Assembly (NCBI RefSeq): GCF_028657195.3
Contig: NZ_JANCPR020000010.1
Span: 184,084 to 248,083 of the forward strand
DNA from: Streptomyces iconiensis
GTDB lineage: Bacteria > Actinomycetota > Actinomycetes > Streptomycetales > Streptomycetaceae
Length of the DNA stretch: 64,000 bases
Direction: 5' to 3'
Below are positions 42,939 to 51,180 of this stretch, piece by piece. Each line of letters starts with the position of its first letter. The stretch's first letter is position 1. A program made the translations under genes and the position numbers. The notes beneath the pieces are model-generated. The model was given only the letters and a program-made list of their open reading frames with translations, did not search any database and was not told where the DNA came from.

Positions 42939-43472
42939 TCAACGCGCCGCGTGTCCCCCCACGCGGGACCGCTCTCCGCCCCGCTGCGGTGACGGACGAG
43001 TCCATCCGCCCAGCGCCCGCAGCGAATCGTCCGTCAGGCGGTAACCGGTCCAGCCGGCCTGGGACTCGGCGCCGAGCGACTCGTAGAAGGCGATGGAGGG
43101 CGTGTTCCAGTCGAGCACGGACCACTCCAGCCGCTCGTAACCGCGCTCCACACACAGGCTGGCCAGCTCGCGCAACAGAGCCTTGCCATGGCCGCCGCCC
43201 CTGGCCGTGGGGCGCACGTAGAGGTCTTCGAGGTAGATGCCGTGCACCCCGCGCCACGTGGAGAAGTTGAGGAACCACAGCGCGAACCCGACGGGCTCGC
43301 CCCCGTCGTCCACCGCGAGATGCGCGTACACGGCAGGCCGCTCCCCGAACAACGCCTCGCGCAACTGCCCCTCACTCGCACACGCCTCCTCCAGCGCCTT
43401 CTCGTAGTCCGCCAGTTCCCGGACCATCGCGTGGATCACGGGAACGTCGGCAGGCACAGCTGTACGGATCAT
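42939..43472 (-). CDS. GNAT acetyltransferase, diamine/thialysine type
   Basis: Acetyltransferase of 177 residues close to spermidine/thialysine acetyltransferases (SSAT-like). It has IYLEDLYVRPTARGGGHGKALL as the acetyl-CoA loop, preceded by GFALWFLNFSTWRG and followed by RLEWSVLDWNTPSIAFYESLGA, a pattern typical of this subgroup. It is convergent with the DUF4097 gene, only 5 bp apart. A role in polyamine or diamine acetylation is inferred. Confidence 0.9.
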   Translation of the reverse strand: MIRTAVPADVPVIHAMVRELADYEKALEEACASEGQLREALFGERPAVYAHLAVDDGGEPVGFALWFLNFSTWRGVHGIYLEDLYVRPTARGGGHGKALLRELASLCVERGYERLEWSVLDWNTPSIAFYESLGAESQAGWTGYRLTDDSLRALGGWTRPSPQRGGERSRVGGHAAR

Positions 43473-43531
43473 GCGGGCAGCCTAGGTGGTCGGCTGAGCC
43501 CGGTGCTGCGGGCCGGTGCGCGGGGGCGGAG

Positions 43532-44083
43532 TTACGGGCCGGAGCTGCGGGGCGGTGCCGTGGGCGGTGGCCCGCCGGTGTCCCGGGTGAGGGGGCCGGG
43601 GGCGTCGAGTGTGCGGCGGTAGTGCTGGCGGGAGCCGCCTTCGGGGCCCGGTGGGGCCGCCTCGGCCGGGGTGAAGCCGAGGCGCTCGTAGAAGACGCGG
43701 GCGCCGCTCGCCGTCGCGCCCGGGTGGTCGGCGCCGAAGGTGACGACCTCAAGGGTGCCGGGCGGGGTGACGTAGCGGCGCACCGCCTCGTCCACCAGCG
43801 TGCGGCCGACGCGTTGTCCGCGCGCCCGCTCGGAGACGACCAGCCAGTGGAGGTGATGCGTCGGCGGCTCGGAACCGAACAGCAGCGCCCCGTACACGGA
43901 TCGGACCCCTCCTCCCGCTCCCTCCTCAGCGACCAGGGCCATACCCGTGTCGATGTGCGCGCGCAGCGCCTCGTGGAAGCCGGGTTCCTCCACCATGGCG
44001 CCGAACCAGTGCTCGACCTCGCCCGCGAGTGCGAGCAGCGCCCCGAAGTCGCCCCCGTGCGCGAGGCGTACGAACGGGGTCAC
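43532..44083 (-). CDS. GNAT-family N-acetyltransferase
   Basis: Acetyltransferase of 183 residues with the loop VSERARGQRVGRTLVDEA and GARVFYERLGF; the N-terminal half is helical with EVEHWFGAMVEEPGF, and a Pro-rich tail ends the protein. The GTG at 44081-44083 overlaps the stop of the PIG-L deacetylase (GTGA). The acceptor is unknown, but the coupling suggests deacetylation and re-acylation of a related amino sugar or amine. Confidence 0.87.
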   Translation of the reverse strand: MTPFVRLAHGGDFGALLALAGEVEHWFGAMVEEPGFHEALRAHIDTGMALVAEEGAGGGVRSVYGALLFGSEPPTHHLHWLVVSERARGQRVGRTLVDEAVRRYVTPPGTLEVVTFGADHPGATASGARVFYERLGFTPAEAAPPGPEGGSRQHYRRTLDAPGPLTRDTGGPPPTAPPRSSGP

Positions 44084-44862
44084 CGGGCCAGGCGCGGGGC
44101 GCCGGGGGCCAGGGGACGGTTCACGTACCACTCGGTCGTCAGCAGGCGTCCGCGGGTGGTCTCGGGCAGGGAGGCCAACAGGGTGACGCTGCCGCCGCGT
44201 TCCACCTCCGTCGTGTGCGCCATCAGCGCGTCCCACTTGCGCCCGCCCCACGCCGCGATGCCGACCTCGTCCGTGATCCACGCGTCGGGCACCCCCGGCA
44301 GCGGCGCACCATCCCCGGACCCCGCACCACCGGCGGGGGGCGGTGCCTCGCCGAACAGGTCGTGCCAGACCTCACGTACGAAGGACACGGGCAACGTCGC
44401 GTAACAGAGCGCCTCCGGGCGCCAGGGCGCGCCCGCTTCGGGATAGAGCTGCGGCTGTCCCGCCGCCTCGGCCGCTAGGGTCGCGACACGGTGGGCGTGG
44501 ATGTGGTCCTCGTGCCCGTAGCCGCCGAAGGCGTCGTATGTGACGACCACCTCGGGCCTGAACTCCCTTATGCGCGCGACGACTTGACCGACCGCCTCGT
44601 CGAGGGGCACATCGACGAAGCGGGGTACGCCCTCCGGCGCGGAGGCGCCGGCGCCGGCGTCCGCGTAGCCGAGCAGCCGGGGGCCCTCCGCGCCCAGGAT
44701 CTCCAGCGAACGCGCCAACTCTCCGGCGCGCGGCGTCCCTTCGGCCCACGTGCACGTCAGGACGGCCGTACGGGCTCCCGCGTCCGCGTGCTTCGCGAGC
44801 AGGCCGCCCGTCCACAGCGCCTCGTCGTCGGGGTGCGCGTGCACGCACAGCAGACTCTCCAT
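44080..44862 (-). CDS. PIG-L family deacetylase
   Basis: Zinc-dependent LmbE/PIG-L deacetylase of 260 residues. Metal motifs are HAHPDDEALW (AHPDDE) and the distal His in GYGHEDHIHAH. The family includes MshB and Mca of mycothiol metabolism and antibiotic N-deacetylases; this one resembles MshB in layout but context does not prove it. ATG at 44860-44862; an upstream start in frame is possible, as the frame stays open. It is coupled to a GNAT gene. Confidence 0.9.
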   Translation of the reverse strand: MESLLCVHAHPDDEALWTGGLLAKHADAGARTAVLTCTWAEGTPRAGELARSLEILGAEGPRLLGYADAGAGASAPEGVPRFVDVPLDEAVGQVVARIREFRPEVVVTYDAFGGYGHEDHIHAHRVATLAAEAAGQPQLYPEAGAPWRPEALCYATLPVSFVREVWHDLFGEAPPPAGGAGSGDGAPLPGVPDAWITDEVGIAAWGGRKWDALMAHTTEVERGGSVTLLASLPETTRGRLLTTEWYVNRPLAPGAPRLAR

Positions 44863-44962
44863 GCCGCTGGAAGGTACACCGCGTGCGGGCGGCCTCGGCG
44901 GCCGGGCACCGCCGACACCGCCCGCGCCGACGCCGCCCGCGCCGCCCCCTGACCGCGCCGCC

Positions 44963-45700
44963 TCAGCCGCCTGTCGCCGCCGGTGCCTCCTGCGTCGCCT
45001 GCGTCGCCTCCGCCACTTCAGCCGCGAGGCGGATCGCGAGGGCACGGGCCAGCAGCGTGGGCAGGCCGGCCGCCGCGGCTGCCTTGGCGCGCATCGCCTC
45101 CGTGTAGCCGATGCAGTCCAGTACCACCCAGCGGCAACCGGCCGCCGCGAGCCGCTGTGCGGCCCCGGCGATCTGCGCGTGCGCGTCCGCCGCGTACGGG
45201 TCGCCGGGCTCGGCCCGTACGGTTCCCGGCAGCAGCGCCGACCACCTGCGCGCCACGTCCTCCCGCTGTGCGGGCAGCGGGCACACGATGCCGACCGGGT
45301 CCTCGCCCGTCACCGCACGTACGCCCTGCTGCACCAGCGGCTCGGCGTACAGCAGCGGCCTCGTGGCCGGTACGGGCGGGAAGTTGCCCGTGCACAGCAA
45401 CAGCGTCGCCCCCGCACCGTCCGCCTCGCACCGCGCCACCGCGTCCCGCATACGGGGCGCCAGCGCATCGTGCCCCAGTACGACGGAGCTTCCGTCACGC
45501 AGCCGCGATATCAAGGGCGCCTCGCCCTCGACCGGCCCCAGCTCGGCACGCGTCCGCTCGCCCTCCTGGCCCGCGAACACGTCCTGGTCCAGCGCCCCGT
45601 GCTCGATCGGGCGCAGCCCGCCCAGCCACGGTTCGACGTCCCCCGCCAGGTCCGCCCGAGGCGCCTGCCCGATCGTCACCAACCCGAGTCCACCAGCCAC
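44963..45700 (-). CDS. AroM family protein (Asp/Glu racemase-like)
   Basis: AroM-family protein of 245 residues, from a family without firm function. It begins GLVTIGQAPRADL, the AroM hallmark. Cys103 in LLLCTGNF and Cys196 in VVLDCIGYT sit where the two catalytic Cys of aspartate/glutamate racemases lie, so a cofactor-independent racemase or isomerase activity is plausible. GTG at 45698-45700 has AGGGAG 6 nt upstream. It is downstream of the OPT transporter on the same strand (250-bp gap). Confidence 0.87.
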   Translation of the reverse strand: MAGGLGLVTIGQAPRADLAGDVEPWLGGLRPIEHGALDQDVFAGQEGERTRAELGPVEGEAPLISRLRDGSSVVLGHDALAPRMRDAVARCEADGAGATLLLCTGNFPPVPATRPLLYAEPLVQQGVRAVTGEDPVGIVCPLPAQREDVARRWSALLPGTVRAEPGDPYAADAHAQIAGAAQRLAAAGCRWVVLDCIGYTEAMRAKAAAAAGLPTLLARALAIRLAAEVAEATQATQEAPAATGG

Positions 45701-45950
45701 TTCTCGCTCCCTTCCCACACCCGCACTCGCGCTCGCCTGCCGATGAGGCAGCAGCACCTGACATCAACTCCCGCCCCACCGACGACGGTCGCCTCCCGGC
45801 CGGCACGGCACCGCCGAACACCACCCTCCCGCTCCCCACCAGCGGCGGAAAGAAGGGAGCCCCGCCACCGACCGCCCCCCGCCGGCCGGTGGCCCCGAAC
45901 CCCCGATCGAGAGGGTGACGGGTGGGTGGGTGGGCGCAACACGCACCCCG

Positions 45951-47639
45951 CTACAGCGCCTTGTAGATCTGACTCACATCATTCAGCGAGGACCCAGCCA
46001 CAAGCCCGGCCCCGACCAGGGCCAGATCGTTGTCCGCGTCGGCCACAGCGGACTCCTGGGCCAGCCGACCCTTGTCGGCTGCCCTCCGCTTGGCGCGCGT
46101 GTACGCGAAGCGGATGGCGAGGGCCGCGAGGACGAGCCAGCCGGCCTGCGGGGTGGCGACGAGGAGGCCGGTGGCGAGCAGGACGCCCATCTGGCGTGAG
46201 GAGCCGCCGAAGAACTGGATGAGCGCTCCGGGGATCGCCCAGACCGCCATCATCGTCAGCGCGTGCGGGTCGGTGAGGCCCGCCTTGATCGTGTCGACGT
46301 ACACCTGCGCGACCGGCGGTACGCGCCCGTCGGAGAAGAACGGCTTCCAGGCGATCATCACGACGATGATGGCGACGGCGAAGCCGACGAGCTGCGAGAT
46401 GTACTGCTGGCGCCGCCCCGCCATCTCGTACGGGTGCCACGGTACGGCGTCCTTCCGCAGCAGCCAGCCGGCCTTGAAGTCGAAGCCGACGTCGGCGAAG
46501 GCGGGCCCGGTGGAGGCCGCGTAGCCGACGAGCAGCGCGAGCGGGACCATCGGGATGCCGACGACGAGGCCGACGATCAGGAAGATCAGGGTGACGGCGA
46601 AGGCGGGGAACCAGCCCGAGTGCATCGCGGCGAGCCCCACGATGAGCTGGTGGATCAGCGCGGCGACGCCCGCGAGCAGCACCCAGCCGACGAGGCCGAT
46701 GCCGCTCATCTCGGAGACGACTCCGCCCATCAGGGCGATGAGCATGGCGCCGATCAGGAAGAGGACGAGGCCCTCCAGCAGTCCGCGGCGCAGCCGGCGC
46801 GCGTCGACCGTACGGAACTCGGCGTCGAAGGCGTCGCCGGGGTTCGCCTCCCGTTCGGCCTGGGCCGCCGCCTCCTTCTTCGACCTGCGGTCGCGCATCA
46901 TCAGGACGGCCTGGACGAGCGCGACGAGCCCGGCGCCGATCATGACGCCGTGCGGCACGTAGTTGGCCGACAGGTCGACGTTCAGGATGCCCGGTGCGTA
47001 CTGGGCCACGAGCAGGCCGATGCCGAACATCAGCAGGGCCCAGATGTTGCCGAGGAAGGCGACGCCCGCCGCGCTCATCGGCAGCTTGAAGAGCGAGCCG
47101 ACGAAGCCGACGACGGCGCTGAGCCCCAGCAGCTTCGCCTTGCGGCCCCCCTCGTCGCCCGCTTTGATCGTCTCGGCCGCCGCGATGCCGGCGGGCCATG
47201 CGGCGGAGGCGGGCAGCAGGCGGGAGTCGAACACCCGGTAGAGCACCCAGCTGTCCACGGCGAGGCCGATGACCGCACCGCCGAGCATCGGCCACACCAG
47301 GTCGGGGCGGCCGAGCAGGAACGGTACGGCGATGGGCGTGACCAGCGAGTTCGCGGCGGCGAAGGTGGATCCGGAGATCGCCGACTGCACGAGGTTCTGC
47401 CGGTTCGGGTCACGCATCTTGGCGAGCGCGGCGAACGAGATGCGCCCGATGAGCATGGCGATCAGCGCACCGATCACCGAGGTGTTCGGCGCGATGCCGA
47501 GCGTGGTGATCAGTACGAGGCCGATGACCGCGCCGAGCACGGAGAGGAGCGCCGTCACGACGAGCGTGATCGGCTCCAGTGCTCTGGGGTGTGCCCTCGC
47601 CTGGGGGGCTTCGGCCTCGGGGACCGTGGGGTTGCTCAT
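45951..47639 (-). CDS. OPT-family oligopeptide transporter
   Basis: Membrane transporter of 562 residues with roughly 14 hydrophobic helices, of the oligopeptide transporter (OPT) superfamily. It has long helices in two related halves and a cytoplasmic loop rich in Lys/Glu around residues 245-285 (RDRRSKKEAAAQAERE). Bacterial OPT proteins take up small peptides or metal chelates with protons. The ATG at 47637-47639 lies 174 bp after the DUF1177 gene, same strand. With AroM downstream it forms a probable operon. Confidence 0.87.
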   Translation of the reverse strand: MSNPTVPEAEAPQARAHPRALEPITLVVTALLSVLGAVIGLVLITTLGIAPNTSVIGALIAMLIGRISFAALAKMRDPNRQNLVQSAISGSTFAAANSLVTPIAVPFLLGRPDLVWPMLGGAVIGLAVDSWVLYRVFDSRLLPASAAWPAGIAAAETIKAGDEGGRKAKLLGLSAVVGFVGSLFKLPMSAAGVAFLGNIWALLMFGIGLLVAQYAPGILNVDLSANYVPHGVMIGAGLVALVQAVLMMRDRRSKKEAAAQAEREANPGDAFDAEFRTVDARRLRRGLLEGLVLFLIGAMLIALMGGVVSEMSGIGLVGWVLLAGVAALIHQLIVGLAAMHSGWFPAFAVTLIFLIVGLVVGIPMVPLALLVGYAASTGPAFADVGFDFKAGWLLRKDAVPWHPYEMAGRRQQYISQLVGFAVAIIVVMIAWKPFFSDGRVPPVAQVYVDTIKAGLTDPHALTMMAVWAIPGALIQFFGGSSRQMGVLLATGLLVATPQAGWLVLAALAIRFAYTRAKRRAADKGRLAQESAVADADNDLALVGAGLVAGSSLNDVSQIYKAL

Positions 47640-47723
47640 GGGGGCTCCGTGTGGCGTGCGTGATGGTTCTCGGCCCCCGCCCGCCCTTGCCGTCGCCCCG
47701 GACGCGAGGACCGTTCCGTGCGG

Positions 47724-47792
47724 ACACGGGGACAGCCGCGGTACGAGGGCAGCCGCGGTACGGGACAACCGCGATACGGGGACAACGGCGCG
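47724..47792. repeat. Four imperfect ~17-bp tandem repeats
   Basis: Units of the type ACGGGGACARCCGCGGT follow each other between the DUF1177 stop and the OPT gene start. They could form part of the OPT leader; no hairpin is obvious. Confidence 0.65.
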
Positions 47793-47813
47793 TGGCGGGC
47801 CGGGGGGTCGGGC

Positions 47814-48803
47814 TCAGTCCTCTGTGGACCCTTCCGTGGACTGCAGTCGGGTCATTGGGCCGTACAGGTCGACAAGGCGGTCGAACTCGTCCGCGTCGTG
47901 GAAGCTGACGACCCCGCGGCCGTACTCCTTCGCCGACTCGATGGCGAAGCGGGCAGCCGCCGCGATGTCCGTCTCGTGCGAGGCGCCGGTCGCACAGCCC
48001 GCGACGGCGCTCTGCGCGGTGAGGGCGAGGCCCACGACGGGTGCGGAGGTCGCGACGCAGGGCTGCATGATCGAGTTGATGTGGTGCACGCCGTTGCCGT
48101 ACGGGGTGATGTCCTGCGTGGTGATCGGCAGAACGTGCGCCGCCTCGCCCGTGACGGTCTCCAGTACACCCAGGAGGTCGTCGCTGACACGGAGGATCCA
48201 GCCCTCCTTGACGGTCGGCGAGAGGGCGATGCCCCGGTGGTTGAGGAGCCGGTTGCCCTTGGTCGTGTCGATGGAGACGACCGCGTCCATGGCCCCGTCG
48301 ATCTCCTCGCGGTTGCAGTCGAGGATGGAGACGGGCGAGTCCATGAACGGCACCGGGTCGTGCGGCCTGGTGGGCGCGTCGGGGCAGACGTGGGTGCTGA
48401 GGATCACGTCGCCGTCGAGGACGTCGCCGCGCCCGTACATGTCGAGCAGCTTGGCCGCTGCGGAGAGCGCGGCGACGGCGCCGTCGGCGTCGGAGACGAT
48501 GCCGGTGCGCTCGGGGCGCGCTCCGACGCCGCCGAGACGGCCGAGTACGCCGAGGGTGGGGGCCTGGCCTCCGGAGCGTGCTCCGGAGCGGCCGGGGACG
48601 ACGACCTTGACGAAGTCGGTGCCGCCCTTGGCGCCCTCGACACGCTTCACGCTGATGTCGACGGGCTTGCGGTCGGCCGGCGCCGCGCCGCCGGACTCCT
48701 CGGTGGCCCGGTCGAGTACGGCGCGCAGGTGCGCGGCGAGGGTGTGTCCGTCGGCCTGGGGGCGGTCGAGGAGTTCGATGACGTCGAGAACGTGCTTGAG
48801 CAC
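47814..48803 (-). CDS. DUF1177 family protein
   Basis: Protein of 329 residues of the uncharacterised DUF1177 family. Notable segments are DVILSTHVCPDAPTRPH, ILDCNREEIDGAMDAVVSID, GNRLLNHRGIA and YGNGVHHINSIMQPC, with several conserved-looking His, Asp and Cys that could bind metal. No membrane segment or signal is seen. GTG at 48801-48803 has AAGGAG 5 nt upstream. It heads a leftward group DUF1177-OPT-AroM and faces an IclR regulator across a large palindrome. Its reaction is unknown; the name rests on overall resemblance. Confidence 0.8.
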   Translation of the reverse strand: MLKHVLDVIELLDRPQADGHTLAAHLRAVLDRATEESGGAAPADRKPVDISVKRVEGAKGGTDFVKVVVPGRSGARSGGQAPTLGVLGRLGGVGARPERTGIVSDADGAVAALSAAAKLLDMYGRGDVLDGDVILSTHVCPDAPTRPHDPVPFMDSPVSILDCNREEIDGAMDAVVSIDTTKGNRLLNHRGIALSPTVKEGWILRVSDDLLGVLETVTGEAAHVLPITTQDITPYGNGVHHINSIMQPCVATSAPVVGLALTAQSAVAGCATGASHETDIAAAARFAIESAKEYGRGVVSFHDADEFDRLVDLYGPMTRLQSTEGSTED

Positions 48804-48893
48804 GGCGGCTCCTTGGTGCGCTGTGGTGCTGTGACGTGCGGGATGCGCTGCGTGAGGCAGGGCTGCGCGTCATGCGTGGTGGTGCGGTTGCGC

Positions 48894-48931
48894 AAAAGGT
48901 TCTCTCCGGGGTTCCGTGAGAGCAACCTTTT
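48894..48931. promoter_or_regulatory. Large interrupted palindrome between DUF1177 and IclR genes
   Basis: AAAAGGTTCTCTC (48894-48906) is mirrored by GAGAG-C-AACCTTTT (48918-48931) around an 11-bp centre. It stands in the divergent intergenic region, upstream of both units and of the predicted leaderless start of the regulator, so an IclR operator is more likely than a terminator. Confidence 0.6.
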
Positions 48932-48963
48932 CCCTATATGAGAGACAGTAATTCACTTAACGA

Positions 48964-48976
48964 TAGGGTGCCGTGT
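48964..48976 (+). promoter_or_regulatory. -10 element for a leaderless IclR regulator mRNA
   Basis: TAGGGT at 48964-48969 matches the streptomycete -10 pattern and lies 7 nt before the GTG at 48977, the spacing seen for leaderless genes. The -35 (GAGACA, 48942-48947) is poor, consistent with regulation. Confidence 0.5.
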
Positions 48977-49804
48977 GTGACTACCGATCGAGGAGCACCG
49001 CTCCAGACCGCGGACCGCGCTCTCCAGGTTCTGCTTGCCTTCTCCCACGACCGGGAGGAGTGGGGTGTGACGGATCTCGCTGCCGACTTCGGCTGGGACA
49101 AGTCCGTCACCCAGCGCCTGCTGGCCTCACTCGCCCACCGGGGTTTCCTGGTCTCCGACGCCGTGACCAGGCGCTATCGCCTGGGCCCCGCCGTGTGGCA
49201 CATGTCAACCGCGTGGGAGCGGCACGGCGGCATGGCGGGGCTGGTCCGGCCGGCGCTGCGCGAGCTGGCCACGGCCAGCGGCGTGACCGCGCTGTTCGCC
49301 GTGCCCGACGGGGCGCACCTGCGCTGCGTCGAGTCGGCCGACGGCTCCTCGGGCCCGCTGCGTGCCTACCGGCTGGCCGACGAGCTGTACCCCGCACACG
49401 CGGGCGCCACCTCACGCGCGTACTTCGGGATGCTCACGCCAGGCGCCCGTACGACGCTGCTGTACGGGCGGCCCATGGCCCGCTTCAGCGAGCTGACCGT
49501 GACCGACCCGGGCGAGCTGGAAGAGCTGATGAGCCGGGTGCCAGCCGAGGGCTACGCGTACTCGGAGGGCGAGTACGACCCCGCGACGGCGGGGCTCGCC
49601 GTGCCCGTCGTGGTGCGCTCGCAGCCGATCGGTTCGCTCACGCTCGTCGGCCCGCACGAACAGCTCGCTGGCCGCAAGCAGGATCTGCTGATACCCCTGC
49701 GCGCCGCGGCCGAGGGGCTCAGTGAACTGCTCACCCCGCGCCGGGTGCGCGGGCACCGTCCCGACAGCGCGTCCGCGCCCCGCACCTCACCCAAGAAAGG
49801 CTGA
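48977..49804 (+). CDS. IclR-family transcriptional regulator
   Basis: Regulator of 275 residues. The N-terminal winged helix (WGVTDLAADFGWDKSVTQRLLASL) and C-terminal effector domain (GVTALFAVPDGAHLRCVES, HAGATSRAYFGML, AYSEGEYDPATAGLAVPV) are typical IclR. GTG at 48977 fits a leaderless message; ATG at 48938 and GTG at 48968 are alternatives. Dipeptidase E follows 9 bp later, so regulator and enzyme share a message. The divergent DUF1177-OPT-AroM unit is the likely target. Confidence 0.9.
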   Translation: MTTDRGAPLQTADRALQVLLAFSHDREEWGVTDLAADFGWDKSVTQRLLASLAHRGFLVSDAVTRRYRLGPAVWHMSTAWERHGGMAGLVRPALRELATASGVTALFAVPDGAHLRCVESADGSSGPLRAYRLADELYPAHAGATSRAYFGMLTPGARTTLLYGRPMARFSELTVTDPGELEELMSRVPAEGYAYSEGEYDPATAGLAVPVVVRSQPIGSLTLVGPHEQLAGRKQDLLIPLRAAAEGLSELLTPRRVRGHRPDSASAPRTSPKKG

Positions 49805-49813
49805 ACCCACACG

Positions 49814-50563
49814 ATGAAGCTGCTGCTGCTCTCCAACTCCGCCGCCCCCGGGCGCGGTTACCTGGAACACGCCCGCGAGGTCATCGCCGGTCATCTTTCC
49901 GGCGTCGACGAACTGCTGTTCGTGCCGTACGCGCTCGCCGACCACGACGGCTACACCGCGAAGGTCGCCTCCTTCATGGAGGGCCTCGGCATCCGCGTGC
50001 GCGGCATCCACACCGGCTCCGACCCGCGCGAGCTGGCGGCCTCGGCGCAGGCGGTCTTCATCGGCGGCGGGAACAGCTTCCGGCTGCTCAAGTCGCTCCA
50101 TGAGCGCGGCCTCGTGGAGGCCGTGGCCGAACGGGTGCGCGCCGGCGCCCCGTACATGGGTTCCAGCGCCGGCACCAACATGGCCTGCCCGACGCTGCGT
50201 ACGACCAACGACATGCCGATCGTCCAGCCGCCCTCCTTCGAGGCGCTGGACCTGGTCCCCTTCCAGATCAACCCGCACTACCTCGACCCGGCACCCGCGA
50301 GCGCGCACATGGGCGAGACCCGCGAGGAGCGGCTGAACCAGTTCATGGAGGAGAACGACGTGCCGGTGCTCGGCCTGCGCGAGGGCACATGGCTGCGCCT
50401 CTCCACGGAGGAGGGCGCGGGGACCGGCACCCTCACACTGGGCGGCATCGAAGCGGGCGCACGCCTGTTCACCTCGGGCGCCGAACCCACCGAGCACGGC
50501 CCCGACACGGACCTGAGCCAACTCCTGGCCGTCACCCCGCACTTCGACACCCGTACGGTCTGA
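49814..50563 (+). CDS. pepE: Dipeptidase E (peptidase S51 family)
   Basis: Cytoplasmic serine peptidase of 249 residues, related to alpha-aspartyl dipeptidase PepE and cyanophycinase. The nucleophile is in YMGSSAGTNM (Ser118), with FIGGGNSFRLLKSL before it and the catalytic His in FQINPHYLDP (about residue 155). PepE cleaves dipeptides with an N-terminal Asp. The length is somewhat above that of the E. coli enzyme. It is 9 bp downstream of the IclR gene and followed by a terminator. In context it would hydrolyse Asp-containing peptides brought in by the OPT transporter. Confidence 0.91.
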   Translation: MKLLLLSNSAAPGRGYLEHAREVIAGHLSGVDELLFVPYALADHDGYTAKVASFMEGLGIRVRGIHTGSDPRELAASAQAVFIGGGNSFRLLKSLHERGLVEAVAERVRAGAPYMGSSAGTNMACPTLRTTNDMPIVQPPSFEALDLVPFQINPHYLDPAPASAHMGETREERLNQFMEENDVPVLGLREGTWLRLSTEEGAGTGTLTLGGIEAGARLFTSGAEPTEHGPDTDLSQLLAVTPHFDTRTV

Positions 50564-50576
50564 CCCGACGCGCCGA

Positions 50577-50615
50577 CGGCCCGCCCCCTCCCGCTGGTGC
50601 GGAGGGTGCGGGCCG
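50577..50615. terminator. Terminator between pepE and the SnoaL-like gene
   Basis: CGGCCCGC pairs with GCGGGCCG, extended inward by CCTCC/GGAGG with minor mismatches, between two convergent genes. Confidence 0.7.
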
Positions 50616-50631
50616 CACTCGGCGGGAGCGA

Positions 50632-51027
50632 CTACGCGGCCGGGGCTCCGGCGACCGAACCCGTTTCGGCGTCGGCGTCGGCGTTTTCGAGGTAGAACCG
50701 GACCGACGCGATCCGCTCGCCACTCGGTCGCAGGATGACCACGCCCCGCGACAGGTACGGCTCGCCCTCCACCGTGGTGCCGACGATCTCCCACTCGCTC
50801 CACACCTGGTCCCCGTCCACGACGGACTGCAGGACCGTCCCCACGAGGTCGGGAACATGCGCGAAGAGGGCCGCCCAGTTGCTCCGCATCTGCGCACGGC
50901 CGGTGAAGGACCGTTCCGGGTGGAGCGGAAGCACCGAGCGGAAGTCCTCGGTGAAGCAGTCGGCGAACGCGTCCAGGTCATGGGAGTTCATCGTCTTCTC
51001 CATGCGCCGCAGAACATCCGTACTCAC
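50632..51027 (-). CDS. SnoaL-like/NTF2-fold protein
   Basis: Protein of 131 residues with the NTF2-like fold of SnoaL/limonene-epoxide-hydrolase proteins (NSHDLDAFADCFTEDF, WSEWEIVGTTVEG, IASVRFYLEN). The reaction cannot be told; many members are orphan enzymes or ligand binders. GTG at 51025-51027 has GGAGAG 5 nt upstream. It is convergent with pepE and borders a decayed region. Confidence 0.82.
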   Translation of the reverse strand: MSTDVLRRMEKTMNSHDLDAFADCFTEDFRSVLPLHPERSFTGRAQMRSNWAALFAHVPDLVGTVLQSVVDGDQVWSEWEIVGTTVEGEPYLSRGVVILRPSGERIASVRFYLENADADAETGSVAGAPAA

Positions 51028-51180
51028 TAAAACTCTCCTCGTCGTCGACAGCTACACGATCAAAGACGGCAACCGGACACGCGGTTAGCCTGGACCGATC
51101 GGCCCAGGCTAACCGGCCCCGGCTCACCCGCGCCGCCGACGACCTCGCCGAGCCGCGCGGCATCGGCGGAACCTCGCCCC

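Noticed and set aside
45701..45950. Search for a small gene in the 250-bp gap between OPT and AroM genes
   Set aside because: The strand composition is pyrimidine-rich with no frame having both a ribosome site and a plausible protein; nothing convincing was found.
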